Assembly (NCBI GenBank): GCA_018714895.1
Contig: DVMQ01000017.1
Coordinates: 158,747-222,746 of the forward strand
Reading direction: 5' to 3'
DNA length: 64,000 nucleotides
From: Coprovicinus avistercoris
GTDB lineage: Bacteria; Actinomycetota; Coriobacteriia; Coriobacteriales; Atopobiaceae
The stretch's first letter is position 1. Each line of letters begins with the position of its first letter. The position numbers and the translations under genes were made by a program. Below, piece by piece: positions 1 to 8,833 of the stretch. The notes under the pieces were generated by a model. It did no database searches, was not told where the DNA came from, and worked only from the letters and a program-made list of their open reading frames with translations.

Positions 1-609
1 GTACTTGCCTTATACGATGCATTGCTTGCTCATGAACAAGATAAGCAGGATGCCGCGCTGGCATTGATACAGCCTGATGTATCACATCCTCGCTCTTCTG
101 GTGATACGTGTGGGTGGGTGAAGGATTGCTGGCCGCTGCCGGGGGATGTTGAGGAGAGGCTGCGTGCAGGACAATACCGCGGCATCTTTGAAAAGAATGC
201 TCTTCTCTCAGATGGCACGCCTGATCCTTCAGCTCCTTTGTTGGGCGTCCAAGCGCTTGATCATGATATGGGGTATGGCTTTGCCAACAGAAACGATGAG
301 TCTGGGCAGGTTGGTGCAGCTCCCAGCTGGGAATCATTGCCCGAATGCGATGTGCTTGTCCCACATTTGCTTGCAGCTCATCCAACTGCTGCGGGTAAAG
401 GGGTAGGACGAGCGCTCGTGGCAGATCTGATAAGTCAAGCGCGCATTCGTGGAGTGAAAGCAATTCGCCTCAATACCTCTCCGGAGAACGTATCTGCAAC
501 TACGCTTTATCTGAATTGCGGTTTCAAGATGTATGCTCCGGTATGGCTTCCATATGAAGGGTTGCCACTTACCGGTTGGACGGTGCCATTTGAAATGCGT
601 CTTGATTAA
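1..609 (+). CDS. GNAT-family N-acetyltransferase, 5' part missing
   Basis: Cut by the left edge: the frame is open to base 1 with no convincing start, so the N-terminus lies outside the window. The C-terminal half shows a GNAT fold: an acetyl-CoA pyrophosphate loop of the form AAGKGVGRALV, followed by RLNTSPEN and the LYLNCGFK strand-helix typical of motif B. Such enzymes move an acetyl group from acetyl-CoA to an amine of a small molecule or protein; the acceptor cannot be told here. The stop is 27 bp before the endonuclease III start, so the two may be cotranscribed. The segment before the acetyltransferase motifs is poorly conserved and unrecognised. Confidence 0.8.
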   Translation, partial: VLALYDALLAHEQDKQDAALALIQPDVSHPRSSGDTCGWVKDCWPLPGDVEERLRAGQYRGIFEKNALLSDGTPDPSAPLLGVQALDHDMGYGFANRNDESGQVGAAPSWESLPECDVLVPHLLAAHPTAAGKGVGRALVADLISQARIRGVKAIRLNTSPENVSATTLYLNCGFKMYAPVWLPYEGLPLTGWTVPFEMRLD

Positions 610-636
610 ATCGCTTTAAGAACAGGAGGAGTTTCC

Positions 637-1299
637 ATGCCGGTTGAGAGCCTCAAAGTAAAGCGTGAACGTGCCATAGAAGTATGTCGTCGTATGGAAG
701 AAAAGTACGGTCCCGTGGAGTGCTTCTTGGACCATACCTCTCCGTTTCGTCTTGTTATATCGGTATTGCTTTCGGCTCAAACAACCGATGCTCAAGTGAA
801 CAAGGTTACTCCTGAGCTTTTTAGTAAATGGTCAACACCAGAAGCACTTGCAGCGGCTTCTGTTTCCGAGGTTGCTGAGGTTATTCATTCCCTTGGTTTT
901 TATAAATCAAAGGCAAATCATGCAGTGGCATGTGCTCAGGCGATTGTTTCCAACTTTGGCGGACAAGTCCCACATACCATGGAAGAACTCGTCACGCTTC
1001 CGGGAGTTGGGCGTAAAACTGCCAATATTGTGCTCAATGTTGGATTTGGCATTGTGGAGGGCATAGCGGTGGATACGCATGTTAACCGCATTGCTCATAG
1101 GTTGGCTCTTTCCCCTAAAACACATGCAAAAGAACCGCTTAAAACAGAGCAGGATCTTCTCAAAGTAATTCCTCGTGAGCTGTGGGGAAGCGTCAATCAT
1201 CAATGGATTAGCTTTGGTCGTGATACATGCACTGCTAAATCTCCAGCGTGTGAGGGATGCATGCTGGAAGATATTTGTCCGAGTGCCCATCGCGTCTAG
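637..1299 (+). CDS. nth: Endonuclease III (DNA glycosylase/AP lyase)
   Basis: 220 aa, close to the usual size of Nth. It removes oxidised pyrimidines and nicks the abasic site in base excision repair. The helix-hairpin-helix LPGVGRKTAN carries the catalytic Lys, and VDTHVNRIAHR carries the catalytic Asp. Four C-terminal cysteines spaced C-x6-C-x2-C-x5-C (CTAKSPACEGCMLEDIC) form the [4Fe-4S] site. The ATG at 637 follows an AGGAGG ribosome-binding site (about 625-631). Downstream there is a 180-bp gap before gltB. Confidence 0.96.
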   Translation: MPVESLKVKRERAIEVCRRMEEKYGPVECFLDHTSPFRLVISVLLSAQTTDAQVNKVTPELFSKWSTPEALAAASVSEVAEVIHSLGFYKSKANHAVACAQAIVSNFGGQVPHTMEELVTLPGVGRKTANIVLNVGFGIVEGIAVDTHVNRIAHRLALSPKTHAKEPLKTEQDLLKVIPRELWGSVNHQWISFGRDTCTAKSPACEGCMLEDICPSAHRV

Positions 1300-1396
1300 G
1301 TGAGCAGTGCACACGCTATTGCGAATACGTTTCCAAACTTGAACAACGATGCGAAAAGTCCTCGAACGTTCAAGGTCTTACCTCGGTCTCGCGGAT

Positions 1397-1443
1397 AGAC
1401 TGGCAAATCAACGAGTTTCTTTTTTAAGTTGATTTGACTGTCT
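1397..1443. promoter_or_regulatory. Imperfect inverted repeat upstream of gltB
   Basis: Two 16-base arms at 1397-1412 and 1428-1443 pair at 14 positions, with the inner 9 bp (CAAATCAAC/GTTGATTTG) perfect. The 15-base spacer contains a T6 run. It lies about 37 bp before the gltB start, so it could be an operator or a leader hairpin. Which of these applies is not decided by the sequence. Confidence 0.45.
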
Positions 1444-1479
1444 TAAAGATAGATCGGTGAGACTGTTTGGGAGGACTGC

Positions 1480-4400
1480 ATGGAGAAGGAGAGAGGCGCT
1501 CAGACGGAAACCCGTGGGCTGTATCGTCCAGAGTTCGAACACGATGCCTGTGGTATTGGTGCTATTGCAAGTCTAAAAGGTGCGCGTTCACATGCGATTG
1601 TTGATGACGCTCTCTCCGTTTTGGTTAATCTCGAGCACCGTGGCGGTAAGGGACTTGAGCGCAATACCGGCGATGGTGCCGGTATTCTCTTTCAAGTTCC
1701 TCATCGTTTTTTCCGTAAAGAAGCACAACGTTACGGCCATTTATTGCCCGATGAGGGTGATTACGGCGTAGCAATGATCTTCATGCCGCGCGACGAGGCT
1801 GGTGTTGTCGCGGCTCGTCGTGTATTTGAAGAGGGATGTGCTTCGGAAGGAATTCCTCTGCTGTTCTGGCGAGAAGTGCCGGTTGATCCTCGCGATCTAG
1901 GCGAAACAGCTCGCGCTTGTATGCCCACGATTTTGCAGGCATTTGTTGGCAGGCCCGAAAATGTGCCCGCAGGGGGCGATTTTGAGCGGAAGCTCTATGT
2001 TTGCCGTCGCATTATCGAGCGTCGTGCTGCAGTAGAGCATGCTCTTCTCGATAAGATTTTTTATATCTGCAGCATGTCAAGCCGTACAGTTGTTTATAAG
2101 GGCATGCTGGTTGCAACCCAAATGCGTCGTTTCTTTCTCGACCTAAACGATGCTGCTGTAGAAAGTTCACTGGCACTCGTACATTCTCGATATTCAACGA
2201 ACACAACGCCCAGCTGGGAACGTGCGCATCCCAACCGTTTTATTATTCATAACGGTGAGATCAACACCTTGCGCGGCAATGTTAATTGGATTCGTGCGCG
2301 TGAAGCCAATCTCTACTCGCCGCTTTTGGGATCTGATCTTCAGAAGGTTATTCCTATCATCAATCGAGAAGGGTCAGACTCGGCAGTTCTCGATAATGTG
2401 CTGGAATTCCTTACGATGAATGGAAGGGATCTGGCGCGTGCGGTCACGATGGTGATGCCTGAGCCGTGGGACCATATTCCACAGCTGAGTGAAAAACGCC
2501 GCGCTTACGATGCCTATCAATCCATGCTTATGGAGCCTTGGGATGGGCCTGCAGCAATTGTCTTTACCGACGGGCGCGTAGTTGGCGCAGCTCTTGATAG
2601 AAATGGCTTACGACCTGCGCGTTATTATCTCACGCGAGATGATAGGCTTGTACTTTCGAGTGAGGTTGGTGCACTTGATGTTGCACCAGAGAATCTTTTG
2701 CAAGCGGGATGTCTCGGCCCTGGCGAGATGTTGCTGGTTGATCCGACGCAAGGTCGTGTGCTTTGGAATGATGAGCTTCGTGATTCGTTTGCACGGGAGA
2801 AGCCCTATCACGATTGGCTTGAGGCAGAAACGCTTGATGTGAGCGATTTAGCTCTACCAAAAGAGGCAGTTACTGTTGCCGATGAGAACGTCGATCTTAC
2901 CCAGCGTATGGCGCGCCTTGGATATCACTATGACGATATTGAAGAAGCTATTCGCCCTATGGCTCAGACAGGTTCTGCTCCGCTTACCTCAATGGGAGCT
3001 GATGTGCCGCTCGCGGTTCTCTCGCGGCATGTGCGGTCATTCTTCGATTACTTCAATCAGCTCTTTGCGCAGGTTACCAATCCTCCTATCGATGCACTTC
3101 GTGAGAGTCTTGTTACATCTACCAGGCTTTATCTTGGCAATCATGGCAATCTGCTTGAGGATTCTCGCGATTCCTGCAGACTTATCCGACTCGAAGGTCC
3201 CATTCTTTCAGATGAAGATTTTAGGCGCATAGCTTCGGTGTCTCGTACGAGCTTCCATGCAGCATATTTTCGCGCCGTATATAAGCGGAATGACCAGCCT
3301 GGCGCATTGGAACGTGCGCTCGATGAGCTCAATCGTTCAGTCGAACAAGCAGTGCGTGATGGTGCCAACATCGTAGTGATTTCAGATAGAGCGGCGGCGG
3401 GTGAAGTCTCGATTCCTTCATTGCTTTCGCTCGGAAGTGTCCACAATCATCTGCTTCGTGCTGGTGTGCGTATGCATGCTGATATCGTGGTAGAAACTGG
3501 GGACGCCAAGACGCCGCATGACTTTGCTGCGCTCGTTGGATACTCTGCTTCAGGCATTTATCCCTATATGGCTCATGACTGCATTCGTCATATGGTTGAG
3601 ACCGGTGAGCTTCACCTCTCTGCAGATGAAGCGATAGCAAATTATGACCATGCGCTTACGTCAGGCATAGTTGCCATCATGAGCAAGATGGGCATTTCGA
3701 CTGTTCAGGGGTACCACTCTGCTCAAATTTTTGAAATTGTAGGCCTGTCGGAGTCGTTGGTTGATCGTCACTTTACCGGCACTACCAGCCGTATTGGCGG
3801 CTTAGATGAGCTCGGCGTGGAGCGTGAGTGCAATGCGCGCTACGATGAGGCACTCTTGCTTGAACAAAGTCCCGCGCCCGATCAACTTACGAGCTTTGGC
3901 CTTACGAAGTGGCGTCCATTGGGTGGAGAAGACCATCTTATCGACCCAGAGGCCATCTATCTTCTGCAGCGAGCTTGTCGCGAAAACAACTACGAGTTGT
4001 TCCACGAATTCTCAGCACACATTCATCGTCCTGAAAGAACAGTTAATCTTCGCGATCTTCTCGAATTTGTTCCGCTTCCAAGCGGTGCCATACCTCTTGG
4101 AGAAGTGGAATCGGCAGATCGTATTGTGAAGCGCTTTAATACGGGAGCTATGAGTTTCGGTTCTATCTCTCGTGAAGCTCATGAATGTCTGGCAATTGCT
4201 ATGAATCGTTTAGGGGGACGTTCTAATACCGGTGAAGGTGGAGAAGACCCCAATCGTGAAGACGCTCTTCCCAATGGCGACTCTGCAAACTCTGCAATTA
4301 AGCAAGTTGCTTCGGGACGATTTGGCGTTACCTCCCGCTACCTCTCGAGTGCTATAGAAATTCAAATTAAAATGGCTCAGGGTGCAAAGCCAGGCGAAGG

Positions 4401-6090
4401 TGGCCACTTGCCTGGGCGTAAGGTTTGGCCTTGGGTGGCTGTTGTCCGTCGTTCTACACCGGGCGTAGGACTTATTTCACCTCCTCCGCACCACGACATT
4501 TATTCCATTGAGGATTTAGCCGAACTTATTTTTGATCTTAAGAATGCCAATCCTCAGGCCCGAATTTCTGTCAAGCTTGTTTCTGAGGCGGGGGTTGGAA
4601 CTATTGCGACGGGTGTCGCAAAGGGCGGTGCTGGAAAAATCCTCATTTCCGGTGCAAATGGCGGTACTGGCGCAGCACCGCGTGATTCGGTCTATCATGC
4701 GGGATTACCGCTTGAACTCGGTCTTGCAGAAGCGCAGCAGACATTGTTGAGAAACGGACTGCGCTCCCGTGTGGTACTTGAGGCCGACGGAAAGTTGCTC
4801 GACGGCCGCGATGTTGCAGTAGCCGCTTTGCTCGGAGCTGAGGAATTTGGCTTTGCAACTGGTCCTTTGCTGGCTATAGGTTGTCTCATGCAGCGCGATT
4901 GTCACGCCGATACCTGTCCGGTGGGTATTTGTACGCAGAACGAATGCCTGCGTTCACGGTTTATGGGCAAACCCGAGCACGTTGTGAATTACATGCTGTT
5001 TGTTGCCGAGAGTCTGCGTGAGATTATGGCTCAACTTGGCTTCCGCACAGTTGATGAGATGATTGGTCATCCAGAGTGTTTGCGCCAGGTGGAAATACCC
5101 AATCATCCCAAAGCAAACAGCTGTGATCTTTCCGCAATTCTTGCTCGGGCTAAGACTCTCTTCTCACCGGGTATTCCAGGTGCATCTGCACGCCGCTATT
5201 TGCCTGAGATGGCTTTTGACGAGGGTTTGGATGAAACCCTTGATGCCACCCTGCTCATTCCGTACACAGCAGACGCGCGTTCTCATATGCGGCCTATCCG
5301 TTTACGTGCCGATATATCCAGTGTAAACAGATGTGTTGGTACTATGTTAGGCTCTCGCATCACAAAAGCGCATCCTGAAGGATTGCCTGAGGGTTCGATT
5401 ACGATAGATTGCACAGGATCTGCCGGCCAGAGCTTTGGTGCATTTCTTCCAGCAGGTATTACGCTCAATGTTTCCGGCGATGCCAACGATTACTTTGGTA
5501 AAGGACTTTCGGGTGGCATCTTATCGGTTGCTCCTCCATCGGGGGCTTCGTTTAAGTTTGACGAAAACGTTTGCGTAGGAAATGTCGCATTTTATGGCGC
5601 AACGGCTGGCCGTGGTTTTGTCAATGGCTTAGCAGGTCAACGTTTTGGTGTACGCAATTCCGGTGCCACGATTGTTTGCGAGGGTGTGGGCAACCACGGT
5701 TGCGAATATATGACCGGAGGAGTTGCCCTTATTTTGGGAGAAGTTGGACAAAACTTTGCCGCCGGTATGTCGGGTGGTGTTGCCTATGTTTACGATCGTT
5801 TCCGCACCTTAGCATCGCGTTGTAATACAGAGCTCGTTGAGCTTCTTACGCCCGATGAGGATGATTTCGAGTTAATTCATGCACTTCTGGAAGAACACGT
5901 TGAACGTACGCAGAGCCCTCGTGGTATTAAGTTGCTCTTCCAATTCAGCGCAATACGTCGGCGCTTTGTAAAGGTTATTCCGCGGGAATATCGCCTCATC
6001 GTTGAACAGGCAAAGAAAGAACAGGAAGCGGGCTTTGCGCCCGAAGAGGCAGTGGAGCGGGCATTTGAGGCCCTGAGGGGAGAGATGTAG
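1480..6090 (+). CDS. gltB: Glutamate synthase, large (alpha) subunit
   Basis: 1536 aa, the standard length for bacterial GltB. With GltD it forms NADPH-GOGAT, which makes two glutamates from 2-oxoglutarate and glutamine. After about 23 residues comes DACGIG, whose Cys is the N-terminal nucleophile of the class II glutaminase once the leader is cut off. The central and FMN domains follow, with GEGGEDP and GGTGAAPRDS motifs. The cysteine cluster CLMQRDCHADTCPVGIC forms the [3Fe-4S] site, and a glycine-rich GXGXG C-terminal domain ends the protein. The ATG follows GGGAGG. The stop is separated from the gltD start by 2 bp, so the two form an operon. Confidence 0.98.
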   Translation: MEKERGAQTETRGLYRPEFEHDACGIGAIASLKGARSHAIVDDALSVLVNLEHRGGKGLERNTGDGAGILFQVPHRFFRKEAQRYGHLLPDEGDYGVAMIFMPRDEAGVVAARRVFEEGCASEGIPLLFWREVPVDPRDLGETARACMPTILQAFVGRPENVPAGGDFERKLYVCRRIIERRAAVEHALLDKIFYICSMSSRTVVYKGMLVATQMRRFFLDLNDAAVESSLALVHSRYSTNTTPSWERAHPNRFIIHNGEINTLRGNVNWIRAREANLYSPLLGSDLQKVIPIINREGSDSAVLDNVLEFLTMNGRDLARAVTMVMPEPWDHIPQLSEKRRAYDAYQSMLMEPWDGPAAIVFTDGRVVGAALDRNGLRPARYYLTRDDRLVLSSEVGALDVAPENLLQAGCLGPGEMLLVDPTQGRVLWNDELRDSFAREKPYHDWLEAETLDVSDLALPKEAVTVADENVDLTQRMARLGYHYDDIEEAIRPMAQTGSAPLTSMGADVPLAVLSRHVRSFFDYFNQLFAQVTNPPIDALRESLVTSTRLYLGNHGNLLEDSRDSCRLIRLEGPILSDEDFRRIASVSRTSFHAAYFRAVYKRNDQPGALERALDELNRSVEQAVRDGANIVVISDRAAAGEVSIPSLLSLGSVHNHLLRAGVRMHADIVVETGDAKTPHDFAALVGYSASGIYPYMAHDCIRHMVETGELHLSADEAIANYDHALTSGIVAIMSKMGISTVQGYHSAQIFEIVGLSESLVDRHFTGTTSRIGGLDELGVERECNARYDEALLLEQSPAPDQLTSFGLTKWRPLGGEDHLIDPEAIYLLQRACRENNYELFHEFSAHIHRPERTVNLRDLLEFVPLPSGAIPLGEVESADRIVKRFNTGAMSFGSISREAHECLAIAMNRLGGRSNTGEGGEDPNREDALPNGDSANSAIKQVASGRFGVTSRYLSSAIEIQIKMAQGAKPGEGGHLPGRKVWPWVAVVRRSTPGVGLISPPPHHDIYSIEDLAELIFDLKNANPQARISVKLVSEAGVGTIATGVAKGGAGKILISGANGGTGAAPRDSVYHAGLPLELGLAEAQQTLLRNGLRSRVVLEADGKLLDGRDVAVAALLGAEEFGFATGPLLAIGCLMQRDCHADTCPVGICTQNECLRSRFMGKPEHVVNYMLFVAESLREIMAQLGFRTVDEMIGHPECLRQVEIPNHPKANSCDLSAILARAKTLFSPGIPGASARRYLPEMAFDEGLDETLDATLLIPYTADARSHMRPIRLRADISSVNRCVGTMLGSRITKAHPEGLPEGSITIDCTGSAGQSFGAFLPAGITLNVSGDANDYFGKGLSGGILSVAPPSGASFKFDENVCVGNVAFYGATAGRGFVNGLAGQRFGVRNSGATIVCEGVGNHGCEYMTGGVALILGEVGQNFAAGMSGGVAYVYDRFRTLASRCNTELVELLTPDEDDFELIHALLEEHVERTQSPRGIKLLFQFSAIRRRFVKVIPREYRLIVEQAKKEQEAGFAPEEAVERAFEALRGEM

Positions 6091-6092
6091 CC

Positions 6093-7565
6093 ATGGGTAA
6101 AAGCGGTGCATTTCTCGCGCATGAGCGCAAGGCCCACGACGAAAGGGCCATCAAAGAGCGTTTACAGGATTTTGGTGAGATAGCCCAGCTTCTCTCAGAA
6201 GAAGACCAAAGCATACAAGCATCGCGCTGTATGGACTGCGGCGTAGCTCATTGTCAGGCAGGCATCGCCTTTGGATCTGCACGTGTTTCTGGCTGTCCGC
6301 TGCATAACCTCATTCCTGAGTGGAACGATCTTGTCTATCGTAATTTGTGGAATGAAGCTGCTGCGCGACTTTCTCTCACCAATCCGTTTCCCGAGTTCAC
6401 TGGCCGCGTTTGTCCGGCTCCCTGTGAAGCCGCGTGCAACCTTGGCCTTCATGACAAGCCGACAACCATTCGAGATAACGAACGAGCCATATCAGACCAT
6501 GCATGGCGTGCTGGGATGATGACACCGTTAGATCCCGTCGATAAGCACAAGGCTTCGATTGCTGTTATCGGTTCTGGTCCTTCGGGGCTGGCTGCAGCAT
6601 GGGAGCTCACACGTCGAGGCTTTGCTGTAACAGTATTCGAGCGCTCTGATCGTGCTGGCGGTTTGCTTATGTATGGCATTCCCAACATGAAATTGCCTAA
6701 AGAAGTTATTGAGCGTCGCGTGTCGTTGATGGAAAAAAGCGGTGTGCAATTTGTCTATAACTTCGACGCAGCAGAGAAAGACGCTGCCAATGAGATCCTT
6801 GCTACCTTTGATGCTGTTGTAGTAGCAGTTGGTGCTGGGAAAGCTCGGTCTCTTTCAGTGCCTGGTTCCGATGCTTGCGGTGTAGTTCCTGCGGTTGCCT
6901 ATCTAACTGCCGCAACAAAAGCGGTGCTAGAAAATACTGCGCCAGCCTATTCCGCTGAAGGCAAAGATGTCGTGGTTATTGGCGGCGGTGATACTGGTAC
7001 CGATTGTGTTGCTACTGCGCTTCGACAAGGTGCTCGAAGTGTACGTCAGCTTGAGTTTATGCCGGCGCCGCCAGAGGGTCGCATACAAACAAATCCGTGG
7101 CCGGAATGGCCAAACACACGCAAATGTGACTATGGCCAACAAGAAGCCGAATACCTACAGGGATCAGATCCGCGGACATGGGGTGCTGATACACGCGAAG
7201 TGCTCGTCGATGCGGGCAATGTCGTTGGTTTGCGTGTGGCTCATCTTGATTGGTCTACAGGTGCGCCCGTACGCATCGAAGGCTCAGAAGAGGTGCTCGA
7301 TGCTCAACTTGTTCTTATTGCCATGGGCTTTTCTGGTCCTGCAGCTGACGTTTATGAAGCCTTTGGCTGCGAGCTCGTGCAAGTCCGTGATGGAGTTCGC
7401 CCGGTGCTTACGGAGGAAGGATCGCACGAGGTTGCGTGTGCATCTGATGAGGCGAAGGTATATGCCACGGGTGATGCCCGTACAGGATCTTCTCTGGTGG
7501 TGAATGCCATAGTGGATGGCCTTGCTTGTGCTCAGGAGGTTGCTTCAAGTTTCTCTGTACTCTAG
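6093..7565 (+). CDS. gltD: Glutamate synthase, small (beta) subunit
   Basis: 490 aa. It oxidises NADPH by FAD and passes electrons through two [4Fe-4S] clusters to GltB. The N-terminal cysteines CMDCGVAHCQ and GRVCPAPCEAACNLG are the cluster ligands. FAD binding is shown by IGSGPSGLAAAWEL, NADPH binding by VVIGGGDTGTDC, and the C-terminal ATGDARTGSSLVV closes the FAD site. It starts 2 bp after gltB inside its own GGGGAGAG ribosome-binding region. No clear terminator was found after it, so a short downstream ORF may be read through. Confidence 0.97.
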   Translation: MGKSGAFLAHERKAHDERAIKERLQDFGEIAQLLSEEDQSIQASRCMDCGVAHCQAGIAFGSARVSGCPLHNLIPEWNDLVYRNLWNEAAARLSLTNPFPEFTGRVCPAPCEAACNLGLHDKPTTIRDNERAISDHAWRAGMMTPLDPVDKHKASIAVIGSGPSGLAAAWELTRRGFAVTVFERSDRAGGLLMYGIPNMKLPKEVIERRVSLMEKSGVQFVYNFDAAEKDAANEILATFDAVVVAVGAGKARSLSVPGSDACGVVPAVAYLTAATKAVLENTAPAYSAEGKDVVVIGGGDTGTDCVATALRQGARSVRQLEFMPAPPEGRIQTNPWPEWPNTRKCDYGQQEAEYLQGSDPRTWGADTREVLVDAGNVVGLRVAHLDWSTGAPVRIEGSEEVLDAQLVLIAMGFSGPAADVYEAFGCELVQVRDGVRPVLTEEGSHEVACASDEAKVYATGDARTGSSLVVNAIVDGLACAQEVASSFSVL

Positions 7566-7629
7566 TGCGCTCTGTCTTTTTCTCACGATAGAGCCGAGGA
7601 TCCCAATACGTGCTCGAAAGGGGGCAGGG

Positions 7630-7836
7630 ATGAAACACGAAGATGGAAGTGAGAGTCTCGTGTGGCTCGTCGATGGAAAAGAAGAACCTTTTGTACCGGT
7701 ACACGGACATGCTTGGATGCCTGCTCGCGTGGATCGTTCCTTCTCTGAACGAGCAGATGATGAGGGCGATCCATCCGGCCAGAGCATGAAAGATGACGAT
7801 CATACAGATGATCAACCTGGATTGATGTGGGTATGA
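7630..7836 (+). CDS. Small acidic protein, unknown function
   Basis: A 68-aa ORF with ATG at 7630 preceded by GGGGCAGGG. The same frame is open further upstream into gltD, but the ribosome-binding site argues for this start. The N-terminal half has a WLVDGKEEPFVPVHGHAW segment. The C-terminal third is very acidic (KDDDHTDDQ). No family is recognised, and there is no signal peptide, membrane helix or cysteine. It sits between gltD (65 bp away) and a methyltransferase (41 bp away), probably in the same transcript. It could be a chance ORF. Confidence 0.45.
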   Translation: MKHEDGSESLVWLVDGKEEPFVPVHGHAWMPARVDRSFSERADDEGDPSGQSMKDDDHTDDQPGLMWV

Positions 7837-7877
7837 GAGACTCATATTTGTAGCGTTATACAGATATGGGAGGCGCC

Positions 7878-8693
7878 ATGAAGAAAAGAGCTTGGCAAGT
7901 TGCTGGCGTAGCGGCTGGTGCCATTACAGCGGCTGCAGGTGTATATGCGCTGCGGAGGTATGAGCCGCATCTTCTTCCACGAACCACCTTTGGCTGGGCA
8001 TTTGCATGCAACACCTACGATGCAGCAGGTGAGGCAGTGCGGCTTTTTATAGTAAATGGCACGGTGCAAAGCGGTACGTATAAGGGCGCTCATCGTTATG
8101 ATTTGCCGTTTGAATACTATCGTGCAATTGATAGGGTAGTACATGAGGCAAACCTTGCTTCAGGCCGCCTTTTGGTGTTGGGTGGCGGTGGCTATGCCTA
8201 TCCAAAACATGTTATTGCCCATACCGATGCTGCCTCAGTTGATGTGGTAGAGATAGATCCTGTAGTAACAAGAATCGCCCGCCGTTGGTTTTATCTCGAT
8301 GAGCTCATACAAGAATTCAAAACAGAACAAACGGGACGACTAAATCTTATCCGTGCGGATGCGCTCTCCTTTATGCGTTATGCCACTTCTACCTACGATG
8401 TCATAGTTGACGATGTGTTTGCTGCAGGAACACCAGATTTGGCATTGGTGGATGGAGAGGGTGCTAAGGCTGCTCATCGGTTGCTCAGTGGGGGTGGCCT
8501 TTATATAGCCAACGTGGTGGCGTATGAAGGAGACCTGACGATTCTCCAAGCAACCGCTGAGAATCTTGCACGGGAATTTGCCCAGGTGAGTGTGATTCCT
8601 TGTACTGACGATGAGTTATCGGATGATGACAATTACCTTGTAGTAGCAACTGACGGTTCCTATGAGTTTACGGATGCGATAACTCAAGCATAG
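7878..8693 (+). CDS. Spermidine-synthase-like SAM-binding protein, membrane-anchored
   Basis: About 271 aa. The start is placed at 7878 because GGGAGG lies just before it; an in-frame ATG at 7866 overlaps that site. An N-terminal hydrophobic helix (about residues 5-24, Ala/Gly/Val-rich) suggests a membrane anchor. The rest has a Rossmann methyltransferase fold: LLVLGGGGYAYP (motif I), VDVVEIDP (acidic end of strand 2), RADALSF, and YDVIVDDVF (strand 4). This matches the spermidine synthase superfamily, but the anchor and weak substrate-site likeness leave polyamine synthesis unproven. Many such proteins in anaerobes have no assigned reaction. Confidence 0.75.
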   Translation: MKKRAWQVAGVAAGAITAAAGVYALRRYEPHLLPRTTFGWAFACNTYDAAGEAVRLFIVNGTVQSGTYKGAHRYDLPFEYYRAIDRVVHEANLASGRLLVLGGGGYAYPKHVIAHTDAASVDVVEIDPVVTRIARRWFYLDELIQEFKTEQTGRLNLIRADALSFMRYATSTYDVIVDDVFAAGTPDLALVDGEGAKAAHRLLSGGGLYIANVVAYEGDLTILQATAENLAREFAQVSVIPCTDDELSDDDNYLVVATDGSYEFTDAITQA

Positions 8694-8787
8694 AAACTCA
8701 TAGGGGCTTATAGCATCCACTCCCCGTCGCCTCGCGCTGATGCAAGGTTTTGTATGGCATTATCGAACCATATCTGCAAATGAGAAA

Positions 8788-8812
8788 GTCCATGTGGATA
8801 TTTCGCATGGAC
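8788..8812. other. Short hairpin in the leader of the CoA ligase
   Basis: GTCCATG (8788-8794) and CATGGAC (8806-8812) form a perfect 7-bp stem with an 11-base loop, ending about 8 bp before the GGGAGG ribosome-binding site of the gene at 8834. No T tract follows. A role in leader folding is possible but unproven. Confidence 0.3.
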
Positions 8813-8833
8813 TGGTGATGGGAGGCCTGCTGG

